Source: CATQGW01 sp965242565 (lineage in GTDB: Bacteria > Chloroflexota > Dehalococcoidia > Bin125). Taken from it: DNA of 64,000 nucleotides. The notes under the pieces were generated by a model. It made no database searches. It was not told the origin of the DNA and saw nothing but the letters and a program-made list of their open reading frames with translations. A program made the position numbers and the translations under genes. This document shows positions 45,542 through 54,492 of this stretch, piece after piece (the stretch's first letter is position 1; each line of letters begins with the position of its first letter). The stretch lies in the NCBI GenBank assembly GCA_965242565.1, contig OZ251457.1:1550001-1614000 (forward strand). Reading direction: 5' to 3'.

Positions 45542-48403
45542 CTATGGGGCGCGCTGGCGGTTGAGCTCGAGCAGGCCCGCGAGGATGTCATCGTTGGCGA
45601 TGTCGGCGGGCCAGCCGTAGGCGGCGGCGACGGCGGCGTCGAGGTCGCGGCGGCGGTCCGTCAGCCAACCCGGCGGTTCGTTGTAGAGGTTTGTCATGGT
45701 CCGCTCATCCAGGAGGATCGGGTTGACGCCCTGTGGGTTGAGCCATTGCTCGCGCCGATCGTGGAGCGCTTTGCTGGCGGCGGCGATGTTGTCGCGGTGT
45801 TCGAGTTGCTCGGCGTCGAGCTCCGAGTCGGGCGTGTTCAGCGGCCAGGGGAAGGGGAAGGTGTTGAAGCACTGGGTGTGTACGTAGCGAGGGTCGTCGC
45901 CGACGCCCAGGCGCGAGGCCTGCGCCAGCGCCCAGAGCTCGTGGATGCGGGAATGCAAGATGCCGAAGAGGTAGTCGTCATCGCGGGCAAAGGCGACGAT
46001 CGTGGCGTCGGGAACGACGTTCGCTTCCAGCCAGACGTAGACGCGGTGTTTGGCCGTGATCGGGGTGGCGAGATAGCGATCCAGTTCGCGGATGGCGGCG
46101 CGCAGGCTGGGCCGCCATTCTTCGTGCAGCCACCAGCGCTCGCGGAGGCGTTGATCGGCGTTCCTGGAGCGCTCGGACTGGACGTAGCGTTTGAGATACT
46201 CATACGGCTCTTCGTAGTAGGCGGCATCCTCACGGGGCATGTCCGGACCGAAATCGATGATGTAACGGCCGCGGGAGCGTTGCACCAGATCTCGGGCGAT
46301 CACGAACGGGAAGAGCACATCGTCGTTCGGTCGGCTGTTGACGTTGATCGGCTGGGCAAGCATCCGCTCCCCTTCTTCGCGGGTGATGTCGAATGGTCCC
46401 GTTCGTTGCTCGCCGCGGAACGCGACGCCGGCGTTCTCAGGCAGCGAGGCGGCGCTGGAGATATCCGGACCGGTTGTGAGGTCGGGGTTGATATTGGGCA
46501 CGGAGCGGCCATCGAGCTCGTAGAAGCCGGCGTGGGCGCCGCTCTGCCCGACGACGGCGATCCGGACGGCGCTGCCGTTTTCGACCCACGGCTCGTTGCG
46601 GTAGGCGAAGAAGATCGCGCCGGATTCGGCGATCCGCCGGAGCACGCGGCGGCTCTCGGAACCGGTGATGCTGCTGGTCGCCAACAGGCCGGCGGAGCCG
46701 GCGGCGCCGCGCTCGATCTGCCGGCGAGCGAGCTCATGCCAGTGAGTGCAGAGATCCGCCTGGCCGCCGACGGCGTCCGCCCAGGCGGCTCGCAGCAGAT
46801 CGACATAGTCGTCTCCGAGTTGCTCGCGTTTGCGCCGGTTGCCGAGGAAGGGGGGGTTGCCGATGATGTAATCGGCAGCGGGCCATTCGGCGGTGATGGG
46901 TTCGCCCGCTTCATCTTCGGCGAGGATTGCGTCGCGGCACTCGATTTGCTCGGTGCGACCGAGCACGGGGTCGCGCAGGTCGCGGAAGTCGTGATCGAGG
47001 TTCCACTGGATGATGCCGATCCAGAGGGACATGCGGGTGAGTTCGACGGCGAGCGGATCGATGTCGATCCCGGCCATGTTGTCGGGGCCGACGCGTCGGC
47101 GCAGGCCGCTGTCGCCCAGCGCGTCCTGCGCCCACTCGATCACCTCGTGTTCGAGGTCTTTGAGGGCGCGCATCGCGACGTAGAGGAAGTTGCCCGAGCC
47201 GCAGGCCGGATCGAGCACGCGGACATCGGCCAGGCGAGTGAGAAAGGCGCGGACCTTGCCGCGCGGCGAGTCGGGCGGGACGGCGAGCGCGAGTTCGCCG
47301 TTGGCGGCGTAGTCGGCGGGCGGTTCTTCGACGCCCGGCGGGGCGAGGTCTTCTTTGAGCTCGTTGAACTCGGCGCGCAGGGGGCGGAGCATGACCGGCT
47401 CAACGACGCGCATGATGTTTTCGGGATCGGTGTAGTGCGCGCCGAGTTGCGAGCGGCGGCGCGGATCGAGGCCGCGCTCGAAGAGCGTGCCGAAGATCGC
47501 CGGGTCGATCCGCGACCAGTTGAGCGCGGAGGTCTCGAGCAGGATTTCGACCAGGTCGGTGGTGAGCGGCATCACATCCTCGGCCGAGCGCTCGTCGAAG
47601 AGGCTGCCGTCGAACCAGCGGATGGTGTAGGGGCCGAAGAGATGCACGGACTGCTCGGCCATGGCGGTGAAGAGCGGCTGGAGCATTTCGACGGTGAGCT
47701 CGGGCCACTCGACCAGGTTCTCGAGCGCGTGGCGCATGGGCTGGGTGACGCGGCCGCCCGGATCGGCGAACAGGCCGACGCTCTCGGCGAACAGGCAGAA
47801 GATGATGCGGTTGAGGAAGCGGGCGACGACTGCGGCGTCTCGGCCGTCGCGGTCGCGCAGGGCGGCGGCGACTTCGCCGAATTTTGCGGCGGCGGTCTCG
47901 GTGATGTAGCGCGGGTCGTTGTTGGGGTGGAGGTTTTCGGGCGCGGTGAAGACCTCGCGCAGGATGCGGCTGTAGTGGGCGGGGTTTTCGCGCAGGTCGC
48001 GGTGGCTGAACGCGATCACGCGGGGCGCGGTGTTGGTGAAGTTGGTGTGGATTTCGAAGCGGCTCATGTCGCTGACGACGAGCAGGGGCGGGTTGCCCAG
48101 ACCCTCGCGGTAGCCGTTCAGCTGCTCGTAGGCGTCGACCAGGCTTTTGCCGCCGGACTTGTACTCCCAGCCGAAGTGGTCCTGCTTCCAGACATCGGCT
48201 TCGCCGCCGGAGCCGTCGTGCAGGTCGACGCGCTTCTCGAATGTGTAGGTCTCGCCGCTCGGATCGCCCTCAAGGGGCGTTTCGACGCCGAGCATTGCGC
48301 AGAGATCGTTGAAGTGGGTTTGCGCGTTGGCGCTCTCGCGCAGCGCGGCGTTGGACCACTTGTCCACGAACTCGTCAACGGTCATGGTCGGCTGCGCGGG
48401 CAC
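45542..48403 (-). CDS. Single-chain restriction-modification enzyme 3 (MmeI-like, type IIL)
   Basis: A 953-residue protein matching the MmeI architecture. The N-terminal nuclease has Asp70-x9-Glu80-Tyr-Lys82 (EADVWKQDHFGWEYK), the same spacing and numbering as MmeI D70-x9-ExK82. A helical spacer follows, then the gamma-class N6-adenine methyltransferase with DPACGSG at 398-404 and NPPFLGN at 516-522, then recognition and C-terminal helical domains. MmeI-type enzymes methylate one strand and cut about 20 bases away. It lies 20 bases behind the AICAR transformylase gene, on the same strand. Confidence 0.9.
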   Translation of the reverse strand: MPAQPTMTVDEFVDKWSNAALRESANAQTHFNDLCAMLGVETPLEGDPSGETYTFEKRVDLHDGSGGEADVWKQDHFGWEYKSGGKSLVDAYEQLNGYREGLGNPPLLVVSDMSRFEIHTNFTNTAPRVIAFSHRDLRENPAHYSRILREVFTAPENLHPNNDPRYITETAAAKFGEVAAALRDRDGRDAAVVARFLNRIIFCLFAESVGLFADPGGRVTQPMRHALENLVEWPELTVEMLQPLFTAMAEQSVHLFGPYTIRWFDGSLFDERSAEDVMPLTTDLVEILLETSALNWSRIDPAIFGTLFERGLDPRRRSQLGAHYTDPENIMRVVEPVMLRPLRAEFNELKEDLAPPGVEEPPADYAANGELALAVPPDSPRGKVRAFLTRLADVRVLDPACGSGNFLYVAMRALKDLEHEVIEWAQDALGDSGLRRRVGPDNMAGIDIDPLAVELTRMSLWIGIIQWNLDHDFRDLRDPVLGRTEQIECRDAILAEDEAGEPITAEWPAADYIIGNPPFLGNRRKREQLGDDYVDLLRAAWADAVGGQADLCTHWHELARRQIERGAAGSAGLLATSSITGSESRRVLRRIAESGAIFFAYRNEPWVENGSAVRIAVVGQSGAHAGFYELDGRSVPNINPDLTTGPDISSAASLPENAGVAFRGEQRTGPFDITREEGERMLAQPINVNSRPNDDVLFPFVIARDLVQRSRGRYIIDFGPDMPREDAAYYEEPYEYLKRYVQSERSRNADQRLRERWWLHEEWRPSLRAAIRELDRYLATPITAKHRVYVWLEANVVPDATIVAFARDDDYLFGILHSRIHELWALAQASRLGVGDDPRYVHTQCFNTFPFPWPLNTPDSELDAEQLEHRDNIAAASKALHDRREQWLNPQGVNPILLDERTMTNLYNEPPGWLTDRRRDLDAAVAAAYGWPADIANDDILAGLLELNRQRAP

Positions 48404-48423
48404 GGCGGGCTCCTGCGGGCAGC

Positions 48424-49590
48424 TTAGTGGCGGAAGAGGCGGTGGTTGGTGAGGGCCATGGCGATGCCGTAGTGGTCGGCGGCGGCGATCACTTCGGCGT
48501 CGGCGATACTGCCGCCGGGCTGGAGGATGTGTCGGACGGCGCTCGCCTGGGCGCGGTCGATGTTGTCGCGGAAAGGGACGAAAGCGTCGTGGCTGAGGAC
48601 GTTATGGAAGCCGGCGACCCAGTCGGCGCGCTCGGCCTGGCTGAGCGGCGCGGGCAGCGGGTCGATCACGGTCGCCAGCTGGCCGCGCTCCGGCTCGGAG
48701 AGCTCGCTCCAGTGGATGTATTGCTCGCGGGCGTTGATGATGTCGGCGCGGCGCAGGCCGCCGCGCAAGGGCAGCTCGAGCACGCGGGGGTGCTGCTGGA
48801 GCATCCAGCGGTCGGCCTTACCGCAAGCGAGGCGGGTGCAGTGGATGCGGGACTGCTGGCCGGCGCCCAGGCCGATGACCTGTCCGTCGGCGGCGACGCA
48901 GACGGAGTTGGACTGGGTGTAACGGAGGGCGACGGTGGCGATAAGCAGGTCGCGGCGGGCGTCGGGGGGGAATTCGCGCTGTTGGGTGACGATGTTCTCG
49001 AAGAGGGAGTCGTCGATCGGGCGGGTGTCGGCGGGCTGTTCGAGGCGGACGCCGAAGAGTTCGCGGCGCTCGGTTGGGGGCGGCTCGAACTCGGGGGCGG
49101 CTTCGAGGATCAGGTAGCGCCCGCCTTTTTTGGTCTTGAGCAGCTCGAGTGCGTCGGGATCGTAGGCGGGGGCGATGATGCCGTCGGAGACTTCACGGCG
49201 CAGAATTGCGGCGAGCGAGCGGTCGACAGTGTCGCTGACGGCGGCGAAGTCGCCGTAGGCGGAGGTGAGGTCGCCGCCGCGGGCGCGGACGTAGGCGGCG
49301 GCGACGGGCGAGAGTTCGGTGCCGCCGACGAGATAGGCGGCGCGGAGCGCGTCGGAGAGGGGCAAGCCGACGGCTGCGCCGGCGGGGCTGACGTGTTTGA
49401 ACGAAGCGGCGGCGGGCAGGTCGAGCGCGGCGCGCAGCTCACGGACGAGCTGCCAGGCGCTGAGCGCGTCAAGCAGGTTGATGTAGCCGGGCTGTCCGTT
49501 GAGGACGCGGAAGGGGAGGGTGCCGGCGACGGCTTCCCAAGAGGCGGGGGTCTGGTGGGGGTTGAGACCGTAGCGCAGAGGGTGCGGCAC
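48424..49590 (-). CDS. purH: AICAR formyltransferase domain protein (PurH-type, transformylase only)
   Basis: A 388-residue protein with only the AICAR transformylase half of bifunctional PurH. RYGLNPHQTPA opens it, ASFKHVSPAGAAVGLPL carries the catalytic Lys-His, and LRYTQSNSV and AGQQSRIHCTRLA are further family blocks. The IMP cyclohydrolase (MGS-like) domain that normally lies N-terminal is absent; the start at 49590 is only eight bases after the upstream gene. So the cyclohydrolase must be encoded elsewhere or the step is done by another enzyme. It forms a run with the epimerase upstream and RM enzyme 3 downstream. Confidence 0.87.
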   Translation of the reverse strand: MPHPLRYGLNPHQTPASWEAVAGTLPFRVLNGQPGYINLLDALSAWQLVRELRAALDLPAAASFKHVSPAGAAVGLPLSDALRAAYLVGGTELSPVAAAYVRARGGDLTSAYGDFAAVSDTVDRSLAAILRREVSDGIIAPAYDPDALELLKTKKGGRYLILEAAPEFEPPPTERRELFGVRLEQPADTRPIDDSLFENIVTQQREFPPDARRDLLIATVALRYTQSNSVCVAADGQVIGLGAGQQSRIHCTRLACGKADRWMLQQHPRVLELPLRGGLRRADIINAREQYIHWSELSEPERGQLATVIDPLPAPLSQAERADWVAGFHNVLSHDAFVPFRDNIDRAQASAVRHILQPGGSIADAEVIAAADHYGIAMALTNHRLFRH

Positions 49591-49598
49591 GGGCGCGC

Positions 49599-50480
49599 CT
49601 AGGCGACGAGGTTGCGCAGGGCGGGCTCCAGTTCGGAGTGCTCGAACTGGTAGCCGGAGGCGAGGGCGCGGTCGGGCATCACGCGCTGGCTGCAGGTGAG
49701 CACGGTCGCGGCTTCGCCGAGCAGCATTTGGAGGGCGGGGGGCGGGACGGGCAGCAGCGCGGGGCGGCTGAGCGCCGCACCGAGGGCGCGGGAGAAGTCG
49801 GCGTTGCGGACGGGCGCGGGCGCGGTGGCGTTGACCGCGCCGGAGAGGTCGGTGGTGGTGAGCGCGTGCATGATCAGGCCCACGACATCGTCGATGTGGA
49901 CCCAGGACCAGAAGTTGCGACCGCGGCCGATGGGGCCGCCGAGGCCGAAGCGGAAGGGGAGCAGCAGGCGGGCGAGCGCGCCGCCGGCGGTGGAGAGCAC
50001 GATGCCGAAACGGAGGTTGACGGTGCGCACCTCGGCGTCGGCGGCCGCGCCTTCCCAGTCCTGGCAGAGGCGAGCGAGGAAGTCGTTGCCCGGAGCGGTG
50101 TTTTCGGTCACGACGCGCTCGCCGGTGTCGCCGTAGTAGCCGATTGCGGAGGCGGTGACGAGCGCGGCGGGCTTTTCGCCCGACTCGTTGATGGCTTCAA
50201 CTACCTGGCGGGTGCGCTCGACGCGGCTGGAGCGGAGCTCGGCCTTGCGGCTCGCGCTCCAGCGTTTGTCGACGATGCCCGCGCCGGCGAGGTGGACGAC
50301 GCCGGCGGCGCCGGCGACGGCGTCGGTCAGGCCGTCCCAGCCGATCCAGGTGACGCCGGCGGTCTGCGGGCGGCTGCCGGGGTCGCGCGAGACGGCGGTG
50401 ATGGTGGTCGAGCGTTTGCGCAGCTCGTCGATCAAGGCCGAGCCGACGAGACCGCTTGCGCCGGTGACAACAACCTGCAT
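49599..50480 (-). CDS. NAD-dependent epimerase-like SDR (TIGR01777/YfcH type)
   Basis: A 293-residue extended short-chain dehydrogenase of the TIGR01777 group. The dinucleotide motif is VTGASGLVGSALID (residues 4-17), VVHLAGAGIVDKRWS is a family block, the active site shows SAIGYYGDTGE, and WSWVHIDDVVGLI follows. The C-terminal QRVMPDRALASGYQFE is typical. The substrate of this group is unknown; a role in cell division or envelope metabolism has been proposed for relatives. It heads the epimerase-purH-RM3 run. Confidence 0.88.
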   Translation of the reverse strand: MQVVVTGASGLVGSALIDELRKRSTTITAVSRDPGSRPQTAGVTWIGWDGLTDAVAGAAGVVHLAGAGIVDKRWSASRKAELRSSRVERTRQVVEAINESGEKPAALVTASAIGYYGDTGERVVTENTAPGNDFLARLCQDWEGAAADAEVRTVNLRFGIVLSTAGGALARLLLPFRFGLGGPIGRGRNFWSWVHIDDVVGLIMHALTTTDLSGAVNATAPAPVRNADFSRALGAALSRPALLPVPPPALQMLLGEAATVLTCSQRVMPDRALASGYQFEHSELEPALRNLVA

Positions 50481-50505
50481 ATCGGCGGCTCCTTCCGGCG
50501 CGGTC

Positions 50506-51038
50506 CTAGCCGCCCATGTTGGGACGGACGGGCGGCAGGCCGTGCATGCCGCGGATCAGGTTAATCTCTCCGCGGTGTCCGTTGAGGTGGGTGCAGAGGT
50601 GCAGGGTGATCGATTCACCGAGCGTCTCTTCGCGCTCGCCGAGCTGCACTTTGCGTGTCAGATCGTTGTCGCTGAGGCCGTCGAGGAAGGACTGGGTGTT
50701 GGCGTTGACGGCGTCTTGATACTGCCAGAAGGCGTCGAGGTCGGCGATGCGGACGGCTGAGGCGTCTCGGTGGACTGACCGGTACCGAAGCCTTTTTCGG
50801 GCAGGCCTGTCTTTTCGGCCCAGCCGCCCTCGCGCCAGATTTCGGGCTTGCCCTGCCAGGCGCCGTTGACGAGCAGGTCTTCGATGCGGGCGGCGTGCCA
50901 GAGCACCCAGGCGACGGAGTGGCTTTCGCCGTCGGGCACGTAGTGGAGTTGTTCGGAGGTCTGGCCTTCGCGGGCGTCGCGGAAGCCGCCCTGGATGAAG
51001 CTGAGCATGTCCTTGATGTAGCCGACTGTGCCGCTCAT
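50506..51038 (-). pseudogene. DinB-superfamily gene with a frameshift
   Basis: The frame from ATG 51038 reads a normal start (SGTVGYIKDMLSFIQGGFRD), then DGESHSVAWVLWHAARIEDL, but loses the fold after GTGQSTET and becomes Pro/Ser/Thr-rich. In the next frame, from near 50765, VRIADLDAFWQYQDAVN continues the fold to HLNGHRGEINLIRGMHGL and a stop at 50506. A single missing base at about 50765 explains both halves. It is either a recent pseudogene or a sequence error. Confidence 0.82.
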
Positions 51039-51069
51039 GGTTTGCTCCAATCGTGGGCCGCGCTGCCGC

Positions 51070-51663
51070 TCACTGCGACGGCTTGGCGTCGTCCTCCGGT
51101 GACTGTGGCGTGTCGGATGCGTCGGGTGCGTCCCCGACGCCTCCGGTGTCTTCAGCGTCTTCGCTTTCGGCCTCGATCGCGTCGTCGGAGGCGTCGAGCG
51201 CGTCTCTGAGCGCGTCCATCACTTTGGGATCGAGGACCTGTTCAAGGTCGGGGATGTCTTCCAGGACGGGGGCGTCCTGCTCGTCGGAGTCGAGGCCGAA
51301 GGCGCGGGCGAGTTCGCGGGCGACGGCGGGGTCCAGTCCGCCGGCGGTAGCGAGGCGCTCGGCCAGCTCGCGCAGTTGGTCCTCGTTGACGCCCATCGAG
51401 GTGAGCGTCTCGCGGACGAGGCGCTGGACTTCGGCGTGGTCCTGGCGGATCAAGGCGTCGGCGAGTTCGAGTTGGGTCTCGATGGCGCGGAAGCCGAGGC
51501 GGCGCTGGGTCTCTTCTTTTTCGAGCAGGGTGGACATGAGGCGGGTGAAGAGGGTGGTGGTACGGGCGATCCGCATGCGGTCGTCGGGGTGCTCGGGGAA
51601 CTCCCCGGTGACGGCGACTTCAAAGCCGGTGCGTTTGTCGGTTGCGACGTACTGGTGAGGCAT
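51070..51663 (-). CDS. Conserved-looking hypothetical protein, acidic tail
   Basis: A 197-residue soluble protein. Residues 1-75 contain a basic helical region (RTGFEVAVTGEFPEHPDDRM, then TRLMSTLLEKEETQRRLGFR); the tail from about residue 130 is strongly acidic (Asp/Glu-rich with ESEDAEDTGG). No known motif. The start is preceded by a short gap of 41 bases from a divergent-free hydrolase gene on the same strand. Confidence 0.5.
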   Translation of the reverse strand: MPHQYVATDKRTGFEVAVTGEFPEHPDDRMRIARTTTLFTRLMSTLLEKEETQRRLGFRAIETQLELADALIRQDHAEVQRLVRETLTSMGVNEDQLRELAERLATAGGLDPAVARELARAFGLDSDEQDAPVLEDIPDLEQVLDPKVMDALRDALDASDDAIEAESEDAEDTGGVGDAPDASDTPQSPEDDAKPSQ

Positions 51664-51704
51664 GTGCGCAGTGTAGCTGGCAGGGTGGCGGGAGGTGCGC
51701 GGGC

Positions 51705-52661
51705 TCAGCCGGCGGCGGCCAGCCAGGGGGCGAGAACGTCGAGGAAACCGGGGGTGTTCTGGGAGTGAACATTGTGTCCGCAGTCGGGCACTTCGACGAG
51801 GCGGGCGTTGGGCAGGCCGGCGACGAAGCGCCGCGCGGCGTCGGCTTCGAGGATGTTGGAGCGCTCGCCGCGGATCAACAGGGTGGGGCCCCGGAAGGCG
51901 TGGAAGCCGCGGGCTGCGTCGCTGCGCTCGGAGTCGGGGCGCGAGCGTTGGCGGAACTCGGGGTCGTGCAAGAGGCGATCGGACTTGCTGACGTGGCGTC
52001 CGTCGGAACGTTGGACGAGGTTGTAGCGGGCGGTGCGCTCAATGTGCTCGCGGGAGCGGAAGGGGTCGTAGGCGACGACGCGGTCGATGAACTGGTCGAG
52101 TTGGTCGAACTCGGTGTTGCGGACAACGAAGTTGCGGATCGTCTCCGCGCCCCGCTGGGAGACCTCGGGGCCGACGTCGACGAGGCCGACGGCGCGGGGC
52201 AGGGCGGGTTCGAGCGCGGTGAGGCGCATCGTGACCATGCCGCCCATGGAGTGTCCGACGACGATGGGGGCGTCGATTTGCTCCTGTGCGATCAGTGCGA
52301 GGGCGTCGCGGGCCATCGGCTCGGGGCCGTATTCAGCGTCGCGGGCCCACTCGCTGTCGCCGTGGCCGCGCTGGTCGAGGGCGTAGATGCGGTAGCGGTC
52401 GGCGAGGCTGAGAGAAACGAGGTCCCAGGAGTGGGCGGACTGGTTGCCGCCGTGCAGGAAGAGCAGCGGCGGATTGCGCGGGTCGCCCCACTCGAGCAGG
52501 TGGAGGCGGAGGTGGTTGATCACGACATTGCGGGAGACATAGCGGAGGTCGGGAGCGTGAGGGATGCCGAGGTCGGCGGCGCTCTCGAGCAGGCTGGCGA
52601 ACTCGTCGGTTTGGGTCATGTCGACGGCGTCGGTGGTCGGCGCAAACGTGTTGAGGTACAT
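51705..52661 (-). CDS. Alpha/beta-fold hydrolase
   Basis: A 318-residue hydrolase. LFLHGGNQSAHSWDL is the oxyanion signature, ALDQRGHGDSEW follows, VVGHSMGGMV holds the nucleophile Ser, and CGHNVHSQNTPGF the catalytic His. A cap region between about residues 165 and 250 is rich in arginine. An alternative start lies 14 codons downstream (MTQTDEF). Substrate unknown; it could be an esterase, lactonase or C-C hydrolase. Confidence 0.85.
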   Translation of the reverse strand: MYLNTFAPTTDAVDMTQTDEFASLLESAADLGIPHAPDLRYVSRNVVINHLRLHLLEWGDPRNPPLLFLHGGNQSAHSWDLVSLSLADRYRIYALDQRGHGDSEWARDAEYGPEPMARDALALIAQEQIDAPIVVGHSMGGMVTMRLTALEPALPRAVGLVDVGPEVSQRGAETIRNFVVRNTEFDQLDQFIDRVVAYDPFRSREHIERTARYNLVQRSDGRHVSKSDRLLHDPEFRQRSRPDSERSDAARGFHAFRGPTLLIRGERSNILEADAARRFVAGLPNARLVEVPDCGHNVHSQNTPGFLDVLAPWLAAAG

Positions 52662-52839
52662 GGTCGGTCCGAGCCTTGGAACGCGGGAAGCCGGAGCGGG
52701 CGCGCCGGCGGGCTAACGATAGCCGACAGCCGGTTTCGAGGTGGGCGGGGTTGCCGCTGGTCGCACCGAGACGCCCTCGTCCCTCCTGCGCCGTGATACC
52801 GTCGCTCCTCCACAACAGAACAAGGGATCGAACGATGCC

Positions 52840-53280
52840 CGGCTCCACTCACCCTCTCCCGCCATTCCCGCCCTCTCCCGCCATTCCCACCCTCTCCCGT
52901 CATTCCCGCCCACCTTCTCCCGTCATTCCCGCCCACCTTCTCCCGTCATTCCCGCCCCCGAGCGGGAATCGGCCCCGAACAACCTCCCGCCGACCCCGAA
53001 CAAACCCGAACATCCCCGACCACCCAGAACCACCCACCCTCTCCCGTCATTCCCGCCCACCTTCTCCCGTCATTCCCGCCCCCGAGCGGGAATCAGCCCC
53101 GAACAACCTCCCGCCGACCCCGAACAAACCCGAACATCCCCGACCACCCAGAACCGCCCACCCTCTCCCGTCATTCCCGCCCACCTTCTCCCGTCATTCC
53201 CGCCCCCGAGCGGGAATCGGCCCCGAGCAACCTCCTGCCAAACCCGAACAAACCTGAACAAACCCGAACAACCACGACCA
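52840..53280. repeat. Nested tandem repeats: 124-bp units with internal 23-bp units
   Basis: Units begin with ACCCTCTCCCGTCATTCC at 52889, 53036 and 53160. The last two are 124 bases apart; the first is 23 longer because one inner unit is duplicated. Inner units of CCACCTTCTCCCGTCATTCC type recur. Each unit holds the palindrome TTCCCGC-cccga-GCGGGAA and a CCGAACA-rich spacer with runs of ACCCGAACA. Upstream, 52662-52840 shows no gene; the whole gap 52662-53581 is non-coding. Confidence 0.85.
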
Positions 53281-53442
53281 CGCAGAACCAACCCGACCAG
53301 ATAGGACAAAGCCCACGCCCACCCCGAACATCCCGAACAAACCCGAACACGCAGAGGCCCCACCGGACCGGGCGGAGGATCCATACGACGGCGGCGAGCG
53401 GCGCGGCGACCGGGATGCCCGGCGCACGGGAGTTGGGTTTGG

Positions 53443-53462
53443 GTTCCAGCGTGCGCTGGAAC
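53443..53462. repeat. Dispersed palindrome GTTCCAGC-gtgc-GCTGGAAC
   Basis: It matches the right end of the element at 1369-1513 (ATTCCAGC-gtgc-GCTGGAAT). The upstream word GGATCCATACGACGGCGGC (from 53388) matches the inner part of the same family, so a diverged copy of the element probably lies here, next to the tandem array. Confidence 0.6.
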
Positions 53463-53581
53463 GACGAATCCCGGCGACTGAATGACGGGAAGAGAGGGCA
53501 GCCTGCCCAGCTTGAGGACCGCTGTGGGCGTCCGTTGCGCAGGAGCTAGAATCTGCGCATTCGCCGCATAAGGAGTGCCTG

Positions 53582-54454
53582 ATGACCTTCGCCAACCCCG
53601 ACCTGCTCGTCTCCACCGACTGGCTGGCCGAACACCTCGACGACCCGGACCTGCGGGTGTTTGAATGCACCGTGTTTCTGCGGCCGCGCGAGGGCGGCGG
53701 GTACCGCGTGGAAGGCGGGCTGGCGGAGTGGGAGGCGGGGCACATTCCGGGCTCGGGGTTCCTCGATCTACAGGGGGACTTTTCGGACAACGAGCAGCGG
53801 CTGCGGTTCATGATGCCGGGCGAGACGGCGTTCGCCGAGGCAGCGGGGCGGCACGGGATCGCGGAGACGGACCGGATCGTGCTCTACGACCGGCTGGGCA
53901 GCATGTGGGCGGCGCGGCTGTGGTGGATGTTCCGGGCGATGGGCGCGGAGCGGGCGGCGGTGTTGGACGGCGGCTGGACAAAGTGGCTGGCGGAGGGGCG
54001 CGCGGTCTCGACCGAGCCGGCTGCCTACGCGCCGGCGGCGTTCAGCGTGCGTTTCGACGCGGCGCGCTTCGCCGATCGGGAGGAGATGGTGGCGACGCTG
54101 GACGGCGGGGCGTGCGTGATCAACGCGCTGGGACGCGATCAGCACAGCGGGGCGGACGGTGGGCGCACCTACGGTCGAGCCGGGCACATCCCCGGCAGCG
54201 CGAACGTGCCGGCGATGGAGCTGATCGATCCGGAGACGCAGGCGTATCTGGATGCGGAGACGCTGGCGGCGCGGTTCGCGGAAGTGGGCGCGGAGCGGGA
54301 CCAGCGGGTGATCACCTACTGCGGGGGCGGGATCGCGGCCAGCAACGACGCCTTCGCGCTCTCGCTGCTGGGCTACGAGAACGTGGCTGTTTATGACGCC
54401 TCGATGTCGGAGTGGGCGGCGGATGCGTCGCTGCCGCTGGAGGTGGACAGCTAA
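53582..54454 (+). CDS. Rhodanese-type sulfurtransferase
   Basis: A 290-residue two-domain sulfurtransferase of the thiosulfate/3-mercaptopyruvate class, which moves a sulfane sulfur through a cysteine persulfide. The catalytic Cys247 lies in TYCGGGIAAS in the C-terminal domain. The N-terminal domain has GHIPGSGFLDLQ and LYDRLGSMWA, where the Asp replaces the Cys as usual; the hinge domain repeat GHIPGSANVP is present. The loop CGGGIAAS resembles mercaptopyruvate enzymes rather than CRKGVT of thiosulfate ones. The start follows AAGGAGTGCCTG. The aquaporin-like gene is next. Confidence 0.9.
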   Translation: MTFANPDLLVSTDWLAEHLDDPDLRVFECTVFLRPREGGGYRVEGGLAEWEAGHIPGSGFLDLQGDFSDNEQRLRFMMPGETAFAEAAGRHGIAETDRIVLYDRLGSMWAARLWWMFRAMGAERAAVLDGGWTKWLAEGRAVSTEPAAYAPAAFSVRFDAARFADREEMVATLDGGACVINALGRDQHSGADGGRTYGRAGHIPGSANVPAMELIDPETQAYLDAETLAARFAEVGAERDQRVITYCGGGIAASNDAFALSLLGYENVAVYDASMSEWAADASLPLEVDS

Positions 54455-54492
54455 TATCCTCTGGCAGAACCCAGCGGTGCTCGAACGGGGGA

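Noticed and set aside
52840..53280. CRISPR-like array
   Set aside because: Units are tandem and nearly identical throughout, with no variable spacers and no cas genes in the window.
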